A stretch of 55,875 nt of DNA from contig PFPL01000070.1 in the NCBI GenBank assembly GCA_002793035.1, positions 1 through 55,875 of the forward strand. The letters are read 5' to 3'. Source of the DNA: Candidatus Magasanikbacteria bacterium CG_4_10_14_0_2_um_filter_33_14. Lineage in GTDB: Bacteria > Patescibacteriota > Patescibacteriia > Magasanikbacterales > UBA922. Position numbers and translations under genes: made by a program. Shown here piece by piece: positions 48,801 through 55,875 of this stretch (position 1 is its first letter; each line of letters starts with the position of its first letter). The notes under the pieces were generated by a model, which was given only the letters and a program-made list of their open reading frames with translations, was not told the DNA's origin and made no database searches.

Positions 48801-50912
48801 ACCCCCTGTTATGGAAACATTGTTTGAATTTTGAGTAGATATAGTTCCAAGGCCAAGGTTAGTGCGAGCCGTGACGGCATTACTCAAATCAGACAAATCA
48901 TTGCTATCAAGCAACCAATGTGAAGATGAAGCAGTAACTATATCGTAAGTACTATTCCAATTGGTAGTGCTAACAGTCAGTGGGATATTGTAACCACTTG
49001 TCAAACTAAATTGACCATTTGTATTATTGTAAGTTAATCCCAATGCATTTGATGATAAAAGTGCTAAAGCTTCGGTACTCGTCACATAACCACTGTTGTT
49101 GTTAAAAAGTGAAATATTTTCTCCTTCAACCATTATATTATCTGCCAAACTTGAACTAACTATTTTTGTACCATTCCACACACCTGAAACGATTGTCCCA
49201 AGTGTTGTAATATTTGAGCTTCCAGCCCAAGTGGATAAGGCGGTGTTTTCAACACTACCAAGACCAAGTGAAGTGCGTGCTGTTGAATCAGATTCTGCAA
49301 CCCATTCACCATCTTTACCAACAATAAAAGCATCTTCTGTGATAGTAAGCCCTGCGATATTAAATAGACCCAAGTTATAAGCTTGTACATTAGTCCCAAT
49401 AGCTAGACCCAAATTAGTTCTTGCGGTAGTTGCGTTATTTAAATCTGACAAATTATTGGTGATAGCCAAATAAGTATTTGAAGCTGTGGTTGTGGCTAGA
49501 TATGTTGAAGAAACGGCTGTCCAAATTGGATCTGTTTCACTATAACTTGTTAAATATCCTTGAATTGAATGATCCCCCCATCCAAAAGCTGTATCCCAAT
49601 TTGTTGATGAAGCATTTACAATATTGTAAGCATCATTCCAATTGGTACTACTTACTGTTGTTGGAATCTCATAACCACTAGCTATACTAATCACACCATC
49701 TGCATAATTCAAGGCTAAGCCTGAAGTCGAAATCGCTGCTTTTGCCAAACTTGTCGCTTGGGTTGTCGTTACATAATTTGAATCATTTGTTAACAATGAA
49801 ACATTCTCACCTGACAACATTACATTACTTGCCAAGTATGTACTGGCTATTGCACTACCTTGCCATGTTCCACTTCCTATTGTTCCAACTGTTGTTATGT
49901 TTCCACTTCCTGCCCAGTTAGATAAACCTGTATTTGTTACATAAGTTGAACTTACTGAATTCCAAATTGGATCTGTTTCACTATAACTTGTCAAATATCC
50001 AATACCAGCATGATCCCCCCAGCCAAAAGCTGTATCCCAATTTGTTGATGAAGCATTTACAATATTATAAGCATTATTCCAATTTGTACTACTTGCTGTA
50101 TTTGGAATCTCATAACCTGTTGTCAAACTAAATTGACCGTTTGTATTATTGTAAGTTAATCCCAATGCATTTGATGATAAAAGTGCTAAAGCTTCGGTAC
50201 TCGTCACATAACCACTGTTGTTATTAAAAAGTGAAATATTTTCTCCCTCAAGCATGACATTACTGGCCAAGTTGCCACTCGTGATGGCTGTACCATTCCA
50301 AACACCAGAAATGATTGTCCCAAGTGTTGTAATATTTGAACTTCCAGACCAAATGGACAATGCTGTGTTTTCAACATTTCCCAAACCTAAAGTTGTTTTT
50401 ACTGTTGAAGAAGATTGAGCTGTCCAATTGGCTCCATCACTAACGATGAAATTACCATTGGTAAGAGAAAGACCAGCTATATCTGCTAAACCAGAATTGT
50501 AGGCTTGGATATCAGTACCTATTACCAAACCAAGATTTGAACGAGCGGTAGAACTACTAGCAACATCAGACAAATTATTTCCAGAAAGTAAATCCCCACC
50601 TCCTGGGATACTATCCCAAACAATTGACGAACCTGTGGACTTCAAAAACTGACCATTTAATCCAATATTCAATAAGCCAAAACTATCTGTAGTACTTGCA
50701 AACAAAAGATCTCCCACAGAATAGGTAGAAGTTGTCAAAGAAACTGAAGGATAAACACCACAATCGACGTCAGTTGGCAAACAAGCAGGATCAAGAGTTT
50801 CACCAGGTGAATATAATGCAGCAAAAGAATTTTTTGGAAATAACAAAAATATGCCTATGATTAAGCCATAAATCAAAATTCCTTTTACACTTGAATTTTT
50901 ATTACCATGCAT
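45897..50912 (-). CDS. Giant surface/fibre protein (1671 aa) with repeats, a seven-bladed LVIVD propeller and an S74 chaperone domain
   Basis: The start at 50912 (MHGNKNSSVKGILIYGLIIG) places the signal peptide at the N-terminus; a 14-residue longer reading is less likely. The N-terminal half (70-700) repeats units such as GYLTSYSETDPIW, SSNITTLGTI and SGVWNGTAI, resembling phage-tail-fibre or adhesin shafts. Seven units of the form GKYAYVASxxxGxEILDISD (about 965-1275) predict a seven-bladed LVIVD propeller. FSDERLKENIVDL and YRAVSFDWK (about 1380-1470) are the S74 intramolecular chaperone, which in phage fibres helps trimerise the shaft and is cleaved off; here about 170 Ser/Thr-rich residues follow it. 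An adhesive fibre is inference. It is first in its operon. Confidence 0.87.
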   Translation of the reverse strand: MHGNKNSSVKGILIYGLIIGIFLLFPKNSFAALYSPGETLDPACLPTDVDCGVYPSVSLTTSTYSVGDLLFASTTDSFGLLNIGLNGQFLKSTGSSIVWDSIPGGGDLLSGNNLSDVASSSTARSNLGLVIGTDIQAYNSGLADIAGLSLTNGNFIVSDGANWTAQSSSTVKTTLGLGNVENTALSIWSGSSNITTLGTIISGVWNGTAITSGNLASNVMLEGENISLFNNNSGYVTSTEALALLSSNALGLTYNNTNGQFSLTTGYEIPNTASSTNWNNAYNIVNASSTNWDTAFGWGDHAGIGYLTSYSETDPIWNSVSSTYVTNTGLSNWAGSGNITTVGTIGSGTWQGSAIASTYLASNVMLSGENVSLLTNDSNYVTTTQATSLAKAAISTSGLALNYADGVISIASGYEIPTTVSSTNWNDAYNIVNASSTNWDTAFGWGDHSIQGYLTSYSETDPIWTAVSSTYLATTTASNTYLAITNNLSDLNNATTARTNLGLAIGTNVQAYNLGLFNIAGLTITEDAFIVGKDGEWVAESDSTARTSLGLGSVENTALSTWAGSSNITTLGTIVSGVWNGTKIVSSSLADNIMVEGENISLFNNNSGYVTSTEALALLSSNALGLTYNNTNGQFSLTSGYNIPLTVSTTNWNSTYDIVTASSSHWLLDSNDLSDLSNAVTARTNLGLGTISTQNSNNVSITGGVIDGTAVGATTQSTGFFTNVTTTGAIVVNSTGSSARLGGLPGAEATYSGLWLGGGTPSASNYAFLGWAQQTLFNVPNSGTADLEFRVGNAARFQVGGNGVSVNGTADTAPPHPLQISNKAKSANLLTLLDSGNVGIASSTPGYQFTIDGVTGATETALYITPSSDGTSERAALSLDNWNIGQDYNADGTKNFYIKDTASSTARFFIDKEGNIGVGTTTPQSAFHLASGSFTQTVGSDPVHLASVFDTASTTLDTIYGLDVHGKYLYAATNWPEYGMEILDVSDPSSPTHVGSLADTITSALKGNDIIVAGKYAYIASQGDNGVGIVDVSNPSDPVHVGSITDTAGTALASARAIDVSGQYAYVASYTEGVEILDISDPTNPKHMSSTTDDGTMLLNGAINITVSGHYAYVVSVIDNGIEILDISDPTNPTHVGKLADTVDTTLDFPKSIYVSGKYAYVASYNEGLAVLNISDPTNPIQVGSLLEGGSTALNGASDVKIAGNYAYVVSAFEGIEIADISDPTNPTHVTYLLDSAGTAFGGASTLDISGKYVYIAGFDDDGIEILDITGIEAPTANIGNINSNNISVTEDFDVGNDAYIGNGLVVGGNSLFGSAMSIAGGLTLHDNTASTTSWITVEFDHNTTTMWTMALDKNDDNFYIAGSSTESGVYLTQGSSGGWSSFSDERLKENIVDLNVLSRIDNYRAVSFDWKASGTHDVGAIAQELYEVFPEAVTVGSDELREGNHGSWGIQYSKLGALALEGVKELKQQLDVYNALLLTGGLDEFVGQMNQSNMLTFSQNVTFTNHVTFGIDNVGSAVILAGENAVRIEFSQEFTASPIVNLTLASDVTLDTYFVESVDTTGFTIRIRPVQGQDVVINWHAFGQVTSQSSETIINNIGSNSSSSDNLTDLANNYLEDNGLILDDTLTSSTESNTTTSTEEVINVIQEEIVEPLVTSTEENIIETTTSTNN
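49001..49124 (-). repeat. Copy 1 of a 124-bp nearly identical repeat inside the fibre gene
   Basis: This segment matches 50122-50245 with only two or three differences, although the flanking repeat units have diverged. It encodes SLFNNNSGYVTSTEALALLS and the following residues. The high identity over one module points to a recent duplication or gene conversion. Confidence 0.85.
50122..50245 (-). repeat. Copy 2 of the 124-bp nearly identical repeat inside the fibre gene
   Basis: See the partner at 49001-49124. The two copies lie 1.1 kb apart in direct orientation, so recombination between them would delete or duplicate whole shaft modules in frame. Confidence 0.85.
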
Positions 50913-50975
50913 AGATACTATGCGAAAAATACATTGAAAATAGAACTTTATCAATGCATCAAATTTATGTGATAT

Positions 50976-51004
50976 ATTATACCATTTTTTGACTAAATTG
51001 ACTA
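50976..51004 (-). promoter_or_regulatory. Promoter of the envelope operon (fibre protein onward)
   Basis: A perfect TATAAT (50976-50981) preceded by TGG forms an extended -10 element, with a moderate -35 TAGTCA (50999-51004) at 17 bases. The leader to the ATG at 50912 is about 57 bases and ends in a small hairpin (GCATAG-TAT-CTATGC) that contains the start codon. Confidence 0.7.
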
Positions 51005-51026
51005 TTGTTTTGTGTATAACTTTTAC

Positions 51027-51062
51027 AAAAAAACAACCTCGTATAAGAGATTGTTTTTTTGT
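51027..51062 (-). terminator. Terminator of htrA
   Basis: AAAAAACAA and TTGTTTTTT with an inner CTC/GAG pairing form a stem followed by a T-run on the minus strand, 14 bases after the htrA stop codon. Confidence 0.8.
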
Positions 51063-51075
51063 TTAAAGTTTCAGC

Positions 51076-52332
51076 TTATTTTACATCATCAGGAAACTGT
51101 TCTAGCTTCAATTTTATAGTTTTTTCATTACCTTTATGTAAAATTTTTATTTCTATTTCATCCCCGATATTATATTTACCAATCATATTTACAAGAGAGT
51201 GGTTTTCATCTATTTTTTGACCAGCAAACTCCAAAATTATATCATTTTCTACAAGTCCTGCTTTATCTGCTGGTGAACCGGGTATGACGGCTAACTCATC
51301 TTGAGTCGTACCACGTTGAATTATAACTCCATAATCAACTGACAAATTATTAGTTTTTTGCATTTGTTTGTTGATGGGAGTATATCTAATTCCAAGCCAA
51401 GGTCTAACAATTTTACCAGTTTCTCTGACAGATTGAATTGTCTTTTTGACACTGTTTATAGGAATTGCAAAACCTACAAGCTGTCCTTCTTGTGAAACAG
51501 CTGTATTTATACCGATTACATTTCCAGCCATATCGAGCAATGGCCCTCCAGAATTTCCCGGATTTATAGCCGCATCAGTCTGAATAGCTTCTTCCAAAAC
51601 CTCACTAGAACCACTTCCATTTCCAGCCTCTACTCTTCTTCCCTTACCACTAACCACGCCACGTGTGACAGTATTGCCATATTCTGCAAGAGCATTACCA
51701 ATAGCAATGACAGTTTGACCTATTTTCAATTGATCTGAATCACCCAATTCTAATGTTGGCAAATCTTTTGCTTCAATTTTTAGCAACGCGACATCATTGA
51801 CTGGATCTTTGGCCAAGACTTCGGCATCATATTCTGTACCATCTGATAAAGCTACAGAATATACAGCATCCTCATCATCTACTACATGACGATTGGTTAC
51901 TATTAGACCATCTGAACTAATAATAAAACCGCTACCACCTCCAACCCTCTGTAAATTACTTTTATCATCATTCTTATCATTTTTATCTTGAGGTTGTGTC
52001 TGAGGTTCCAACTGATTGAAAGGAAAACCTAAATCAAAAAAACCATTAAAAGAAAAATTATTTTGTCTTTGTATTTGTGAAATGTCTTTACTGATTATAA
52101 TGCTCACAACAGCTTTGTTGGCTTTTTCCACCACAGTTACCGTTTGGTCTGAATTGAAACTATAAGAAACATCAGTCGACACAACATTATTTTTTAAATT
52201 AGTTATAGAAGGCAAATATTTTGTACCTAAACTAAAAAACAAAGCCATTGTCAAAATTCCCCCAACAACACCAGAAACCATACTAATAATTACTAGTGTA
52301 AAATATTTTTTGTACAAATTTTCTTTTTCCAT
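51076..52332 (-). CDS. htrA: HtrA/DegP-like membrane-anchored serine protease with PDZ domain
   Basis: The 418-residue S1C protease takes part in envelope protein quality control. One N-terminal membrane helix (about 11-36, FTLVIISMVSGVVGGILTMA) anchors it. The triad is intact: H149 in DGLIVTNRHVVDDE, D180 in DPVNDVALLKIE and S261 in NPGNSGGPLLDMAG. A single PDZ domain (about 310-415) includes VIPGSPADKAGLVENDIILE. The linker at 100-130 is Gln/Asp/Lys-rich. With so many exported giant proteins encoded nearby, it probably degrades misfolded surface proteins. Confidence 0.96.
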   Translation of the reverse strand: MEKENLYKKYFTLVIISMVSGVVGGILTMALFFSLGTKYLPSITNLKNNVVSTDVSYSFNSDQTVTVVEKANKAVVSIIISKDISQIQRQNNFSFNGFFDLGFPFNQLEPQTQPQDKNDKNDDKSNLQRVGGGSGFIISSDGLIVTNRHVVDDEDAVYSVALSDGTEYDAEVLAKDPVNDVALLKIEAKDLPTLELGDSDQLKIGQTVIAIGNALAEYGNTVTRGVVSGKGRRVEAGNGSGSSEVLEEAIQTDAAINPGNSGGPLLDMAGNVIGINTAVSQEGQLVGFAIPINSVKKTIQSVRETGKIVRPWLGIRYTPINKQMQKTNNLSVDYGVIIQRGTTQDELAVIPGSPADKAGLVENDIILEFAGQKIDENHSLVNMIGKYNIGDEIEIKILHKGNEKTIKLKLEQFPDDVK

Positions 52333-52381
52333 AGCAAAAAATAATTTAATTAACCCTCAAATATGAGAGTAGAAAAAATAA

Positions 52382-52400
52382 AAAAACAACACTGTTTTTG
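52382..52400 (-). terminator. Terminator after the 139-residue membrane protein
   Basis: AAAAACA and TGTTTTT with an ACAC loop form a short stem that is followed by a T-run in the minus direction. The stem is A/T-rich, so its strength is uncertain. Confidence 0.6.
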
Positions 52401-52441
52401 TATACAATATTACGCAAACAAATAAATTTTTCTTTCAAATA

Positions 52442-52861
52442 TTATTTTGTAGAATTCAAGAGGTCTTTAATCTGGGATACATCAAAACCATTTGTTCCTA
52501 AATATTGACCAAAATACTCTTGAAATTTAGCCAAAATTTCTGGCCAATAAAGAAAACCAATCAAAATAGGAGCAATAATTATAAACAAACGTAAATAATT
52601 TCCAATCACAATCATGGTAAGACGACGTTTTATTTTTTTATTTTGGTTATATATTACTTGAGACCACTTAATATTTTTTTCTACCAATTCTTGCAAAGTA
52701 CCACGATTGATATGAGCCTCTTCTTCTTTTTCTTGACGAGGATGTTTGGTACCATAAAATTTTGGACCAACATACTCTGGAACATCTTCCTGATTATTTT
52801 CTTCAACTTTTGTACTTTGTATTTCTTTTTCTTCTTCTTTTTTTATTTTTTCTTTATCCAT
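52442..52861 (-). CDS. Small membrane protein of unknown function (139 aa)
   Basis: I do not recognise a family. A strongly acidic/basic mixed N-terminus (KKEEEKEIQSTKVEENNQED) and a helical part with IKWSQVIYNQNKKIKRRLTM precede one hydrophobic region (about 79-103, MIVIGNYLRLFIIIAPILIGFLYWP), which could be one or two membrane passes. An amphipathic C-terminus (ILAKFQEYFGQYLG) follows. It starts 19 bases after the nrdR stop codon, so the two are probably cotranscribed. Confidence 0.7.
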   Translation of the reverse strand: MDKEKIKKEEEKEIQSTKVEENNQEDVPEYVGPKFYGTKHPRQEKEEEAHINRGTLQELVEKNIKWSQVIYNQNKKIKRRLTMIVIGNYLRLFIIIAPILIGFLYWPEILAKFQEYFGQYLGTNGFDVSQIKDLLNSTK

Positions 52862-52880
52862 ACATTTTATAAATTACAAA

Positions 52881-53324
52881 TTAAAGCGAGTTTACTTCTT
52901 TTTTGAAAGTGCTAACATCTTCAAAAGCACGATAAATAGAAGCAAAACGTATATAAGCTATCTTATCAAATTTTTTCAAATGTTTCATAACAATTTCTCC
53001 TATTTCTGTACTAGCGATTTCTTTCTTATTTCTTTTTTGAATATCACGCTCAATATTGTGAATCATTCTGTCAAAATTTTCTTGCAAAAAAGGACGTTTG
53101 GAAAGTGACTGCATAATCCCTTTTTCAATTTTTATACGAGAATAGGCCTCACGTTTACCATCATTTTTGACAACGATAATATCAAGCAACTCCATTTCTT
53201 CCATAGTAGAAAAACGATATTGACACTTGATACATTCGCGACGACGTCGAACAGCAAAACCATCTTGTGTCAAACGAGAGTCAACCACCTTGGTTTCTTT
53301 TGAATTACAAACGGGACATTGCAT
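52881..53324 (-). CDS. nrdR: Transcriptional repressor NrdR
   Basis: The 147-residue protein has the N-terminal zinc ribbon (MQCPVCNSKETKVVDSRL, then RRRRECIKCQYRFSTMEEME) and an ATP-cone domain (IIVVKNDGKREAYSRIKIEK to the end). NrdR represses ribonucleotide reductase genes when dATP is high by binding NrdR boxes. No reductase gene lies in this window. Length is typical. Confidence 0.96.
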   Translation of the reverse strand: MQCPVCNSKETKVVDSRLTQDGFAVRRRRECIKCQYRFSTMEEMELLDIIVVKNDGKREAYSRIKIEKGIMQSLSKRPFLQENFDRMIHNIERDIQKRNKKEIASTEIGEIVMKHLKKFDKIAYIRFASIYRAFEDVSTFKKEVNSL

Positions 53325-53381
53325 AAAGTAAAGATAATCTTGATTATTATCACAAATTATACATCAAAACTCAAATAAATA

Positions 53382-53410
53382 AAAATAACCAAGGATAATT
53401 TGGTTATTTT
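53382..53410 (-). terminator. Terminator downstream of the Cys-rich lipoprotein gene
   Basis: AAAATAACCAA and TTGGTTATTTT form an 11-bp stem followed by a T-rich stretch on the minus strand. A second, G+C-rich stem (TGGCGCG 53465-53471 with CGCGCCA 53486-53492) lies between it and the gene. Confidence 0.75.
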
Positions 53411-53516
53411 AGCTATTTTTTACCTACACAATATTCCTTTCCACAAGAAATATTCTGTAGGGAATGGCGCGAGTTCCCTCAAATCCGCGCCAAAGTCCCT
53501 TGTCTATTTGCTTGTT

Positions 53517-54326
53517 CTACGGTGATTTGCAACCCGCCAATCCGATCCCCCAGCACTGTCCACTATGGCAAGTACTATTGGTGCAGGAATTGCCGTCGTC
53601 ACAAACAGTACCTTCAGGTTGAAGGTCATAAATGCACCTCCAGTCAGCAGCGAACGGAGCGACATCCGTCTCATAGCAACCATAATCAAGTCCCGACAAA
53701 CAGTTCAACTGCTGACACTTATTTGCGACACAGATACTGTCATTCCAACAATTATCATCGTGACGACAATCCACAGGGCGCTGAGAACTACACTCCTGAG
53801 ATGAAGTATACTTCGTAAAACAGACATGCCTATAAGGCTGACTATAATCGAAACATTCCAACGAAATATCCGACTGTGGACATGTGAATTGGATACACTG
53901 CCCACTCTCGCATGTCTCGTCCTCACCACATTCTGAATCTTCAGTGCAGCAGTCAGTGTCGCCAGGTATAAAACCATTGACACAACACCCTCGTACACTA
54001 CAAGAAGAGACAAAACATGAATCTCCTGTTGGGAGACAAGCTGGCTTTCCAGGTCCACACTCTTGCACCCCAGCACCGCACGACGACTTGTGCCAGACAT
54101 CGGAAAAAAGGAAAACATCCTCCTCCGACGAGTTGGTATCGATGAAATTGGTTTCATCCACAACAGTGTCGCCGACGTATGAATCGGCAACATCATCATG
54201 ATGAAGAACATCTCCCGCATCCTCGACAGCATCATAAATGATGCCATCTTTGGACACAGTGTAGCTACCGTAAGTACAGGAAGCGAAGAGAAGAGAGACA
54301 AAAACGATAATAATGTTGCGAATCAT
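53517..54326 (-). CDS. Cys-rich lipoprotein (269 aa), G+C-richer than its neighbours
   Basis: A lipoprotein signal peptide ends in the lipobox LLFASC (C17), so the protein is lipid-anchored. An acidic linker (about 20-80, rich in Asp and Val) leads to a Cys-rich region with spaced CxxxxxC units such as CGAGVQECGPGKPACLPTG, CTEDSECGEDETCESGQC, CRHDDNCWNDSICVANKC and CDDGNSCTNSTCHSGQC. These resemble disulfide-stabilised repeats seen in myxobacterial and Parcubacteria surface proteins and the Cys blocks of the giant protein. GGGAG lies 8 bases before the ATG. Codon use and composition differ clearly from the A/T-rich neighbours, pointing to horizontal acquisition. Ligand unknown. Confidence 0.85.
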   Translation of the reverse strand: MIRNIIIVFVSLLFASCTYGSYTVSKDGIIYDAVEDAGDVLHHDDVADSYVGDTVVDETNFIDTNSSEEDVFLFSDVWHKSSCGAGVQECGPGKPACLPTGDSCFVSSCSVRGCCVNGFIPGDTDCCTEDSECGEDETCESGQCIQFTCPQSDISLECFDYSQPYRHVCFTKYTSSQECSSQRPVDCRHDDNCWNDSICVANKCQQLNCLSGLDYGCYETDVAPFAADWRCIYDLQPEGTVCDDGNSCTNSTCHSGQCWGIGLAGCKSP

Positions 54327-54615
54327 GTGATTTCTCCCGCGTTAGACGCAAAAAAAGTATAACAGACGTCGACCGACATGGTGACATCTCTCAATCTCAA
54401 ATAGAAGTCTTTAGCTTTGGAAAAAAATACGTCCTTAAAAAATGAAGAACAAATTTATTCCCAAAGCTATAAAAAACAAGCAAATTGTCAAAGAACTTAT
54501 ACTAAACTAGTACCACATTTTGGCTAAAAAGTCAATAGCTAAGCCTAAAAAAATTAAATAAAAACAACTTCCAAATAGAAATTGTTTTAATAAATTGAAA
54601 TAAGTATGAAAAATT
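54327..54615. other. Intergenic region between the lipoprotein gene and dnaE
   Basis: The right 40 bases hold the dnaE terminator. TATACT near 54355 (minus strand) may be the -10 element of the lipoprotein promoter; no convincing -35 is visible. I see no gene here. Confidence 0.5.
54561..54590 (-). terminator. Terminator of dnaE
   Basis: AAAACAA (54561-54567) and TTGTTTT (54582-54588) form a stem followed by TTTTTATTT on the minus strand, 26 bases after the dnaE stop codon. Confidence 0.7.
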
Positions 54616-55875
54616 TTATTTTACTTCCAAACTAATATTTTCGACAATCTTCTTCAATTCTTCTTCAAAATTTTCTGAATAATCAACCATGAAATTAGTC
54701 TTCATTTTTTCTGTTCCAATTTGAAAATAAACCAAATATTCTCCTTTATTTTCTTGCAAAAAAGATTTTATTTTATCCAAATTTTCGGTCAAATCATTTT
54801 TACTAATATTTATAATAACATATTTATCAGGTTTTGTACTAATTTTTTCTTCTTTAGCCCTGCTAATAGGTACCAAATAAGCACTGACTTCAGCGATATT
54901 TTGCTTAGTCAAAACATAAGCTTTTTCTACAAAAATCTTATTATCCCCTTCTTCTTTTGGAGTCTTACCAACTACACAAACAACATTTCCTTCTACCCAA
55001 GAATTTTTGGTTTCTTCATAAGTCTTTGGAAATATCAAAAGTTCTATCCTACCACTCATATCTTGCACACTAGCAAACATCATGGTCTTACCTTTTTTGG
55101 TAATCATCTTTTTCAAAGAGTCAATCACACCACCAACAACCACCCAAGAATCTCTGTCCATAGTCTCTACTTCAGCTACGGTAATGACTTTATTTTCCAA
55201 AAATTTTTCATAGTAAGCAAAAGGATGCGAAGAAACATAAATACTTAATAAGTTTTTTTCCCAAGCAAGTTTTTGTTCCATCGTGGCTGGTTCAGCACTC
55301 TGCAAAGTTATTTTGGAATCCACATCAATAGAAGTACCTGCAAAAAGAGAATCTTGATTGGTATTTTTGTTTTCTCTACCTTGACGAAGATATAGTAAAA
55401 TATTTTCACTACTAGCCATAAGTACAGCTCTGTCAATACCAAAACAATCTAATGCTCCAGATTGAGCTAAACTTTCTATAGATTTTTTGTTCAAATCTTT
55501 ATCCTCTACTCTATCAATCAAATCTTCCAAACTTTTGTAAGATCCATTTTCTTTTCTTTCGCGATAAATCACTTCACAAATATGTTCACCCACATTTTTG
55601 ATACCACTCAGCCCAAAACGAATACGCCCTTTTTCACCAGGCTTGGAAACCATCGCAAAAGATTTGAAACTCTCGTTGACATCCGGTGGTAAAACATCGA
55701 TTTCAAGACGACGACACTCCCCTACAATAGCCGAGACTTTTTCAGCATCTCCTGATTCAGCCTGAAGTACCGCTGTCATGTACTGCACGGGGTAGTGTGC
55801 TTTCATGTAAGACGTTTGATAAGCTACAATACCATAACTAGCCGCATGAGCTTTGTTGAAACCGTAAGCAGCAAA
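54616..55875 (-). CDS. dnaE: DNA polymerase III alpha subunit, C-terminal part
   Basis: The gene enters from the right edge of the window without a start codon; 420 residues are visible. The first residues (FAAYGFNKAHAASYGIVAYQ, then TSYMKAHYPVQYMTAVLQAE) are the conserved end of the catalytic fingers region. The helix-hairpin-helix region follows (IRFGLSGIKNVGEHI and SIESLAQSGALDCFG), then the OB fold (WVVVGGVIDSLKKMITKKGK with FASVQDMSGRIELLIFP) and a short C-terminal domain. This is the replicative polymerase subunit. No frameshift is visible. A start at 55806 would be wrong because the frame is open and homologous to the window edge. Confidence 0.96.
   Translation of the reverse strand, partial: FAAYGFNKAHAASYGIVAYQTSYMKAHYPVQYMTAVLQAESGDAEKVSAIVGECRRLEIDVLPPDVNESFKSFAMVSKPGEKGRIRFGLSGIKNVGEHICEVIYRERKENGSYKSLEDLIDRVEDKDLNKKSIESLAQSGALDCFGIDRAVLMASSENILLYLRQGRENKNTNQDSLFAGTSIDVDSKITLQSAEPATMEQKLAWEKNLLSIYVSSHPFAYYEKFLENKVITVAEVETMDRDSWVVVGGVIDSLKKMITKKGKTMMFASVQDMSGRIELLIFPKTYEETKNSWVEGNVVCVVGKTPKEEGDNKIFVEKAYVLTKQNIAEVSAYLVPISRAKEEKISTKPDKYVIINISKNDLTENLDKIKSFLQENKGEYLVYFQIGTEKMKTNFMVDYSENFEEELKKIVENISLEVK

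Noticed and set aside
45897-50912. CRISPR array or mobile repeat in the fibre gene
   Set aside because: The repeats are protein-coding modules of variable length in one open frame, without regular spacers.
53522-54301. Alternative open frames over the Cys-rich lipoprotein gene
   Set aside because: They arise because the G+C-richer DNA has few stop codons; only the frame with lipobox and ordered cysteines makes sense.
1-55875. Alternative genetic code with TGA as glycine
   Set aside because: No gene needs in-frame TGA; ybeY ends normally at TGA followed by TAA, and glycines use GGN codons.

Overview
The window is an A+T-rich bacterial chromosome segment that looks like a Candidate Phyla Radiation (Patescibacteria, Parcubacteria-side) genome. 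The evidence is the combination of minimal housekeeping genes (rplJ-rplL, tsaD, ftsA-ftsZ, ybeY, rpsU, hisS, lepB, nrdR, dnaE), very large low-complexity surface proteins with pilin-like membrane hairpins, YAWSxNxGWI-type repeats, S74 chaperone domains and thrombospondin type 3 repeats, plus almost no Shine-Dalgarno sequences. TGA is not read as an amino acid anywhere visible, so the standard bacterial code applies. The order cannot be fixed from this window alone.

Layout. 1-1132: the rplJ-rplL operon (minus) with a canonical L10 leader RNA, and a divergent promoter and long leader for a HelD-like helicase (1133-2932, plus). 2918-4320: a P-loop kinase, a small G+C-richer Cys protein, tRNA-Glu and short repeats. 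4321-9604 (plus): tsaD, a Nudix hydrolase, then a tight five-to-six gene run with a GGCT-like protein, a PLP enzyme, a small membrane protein, two tandem DUF84/YjjX NTPases and a deaminase lacking one zinc cysteine. 9685-29290 (minus): an almost gapless run of nine genes that starts with two paralogous pilin-hairpin surface proteins (690 and 3713 aa), continues with three membrane-anchored calcium-repeat proteins and ends with ybeY, dgkA, ftsA and ftsZ.

29368-33006: yqeY-rpsU, hisS and lepB (minus) and a tRNA block (plus) in which the first tRNA is a broken copy carrying two short G+C-rich palindromes, followed by intact tRNA-Val and tRNA-Ile. 33030-42066: a YtxH-like protein, a four-helix-bundle protein flanked by inverted repeats, a glycan operon (epimerase, GT2, DUF2304, a protein-kinase-like phosphotransferase, GT4), a subtilase and a divergent undecaprenyl-phosphate sugar transferase. 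42142-50912 (minus): an envelope operon with a 1671-aa S74/beta-propeller protein, two LytR_C-type relatives and an 815-aa membrane protein. 51076-55875 (minus): HtrA protease, a small membrane protein, NrdR, a G+C-richer Cys-rich lipoprotein and the 3' part of dnaE.

How they fit: most of the coding capacity serves the cell surface (giant adhesin-like proteins, the glycan operon, signal peptidase, HtrA and subtilase), interleaved with cell division and translation genes. The most unusual signals are (1) the palindromes inserted in a fossil tRNA and dispersed elsewhere, (2) the strong, hairpin-embedded Shine-Dalgarno of rpsU in an otherwise SD-poor region, (3) division genes lying downstream of an 11-kb surface-protein gene in one apparent operon, and (4) candidate RNA switches in front of the HelD-like gene and ftsZ.
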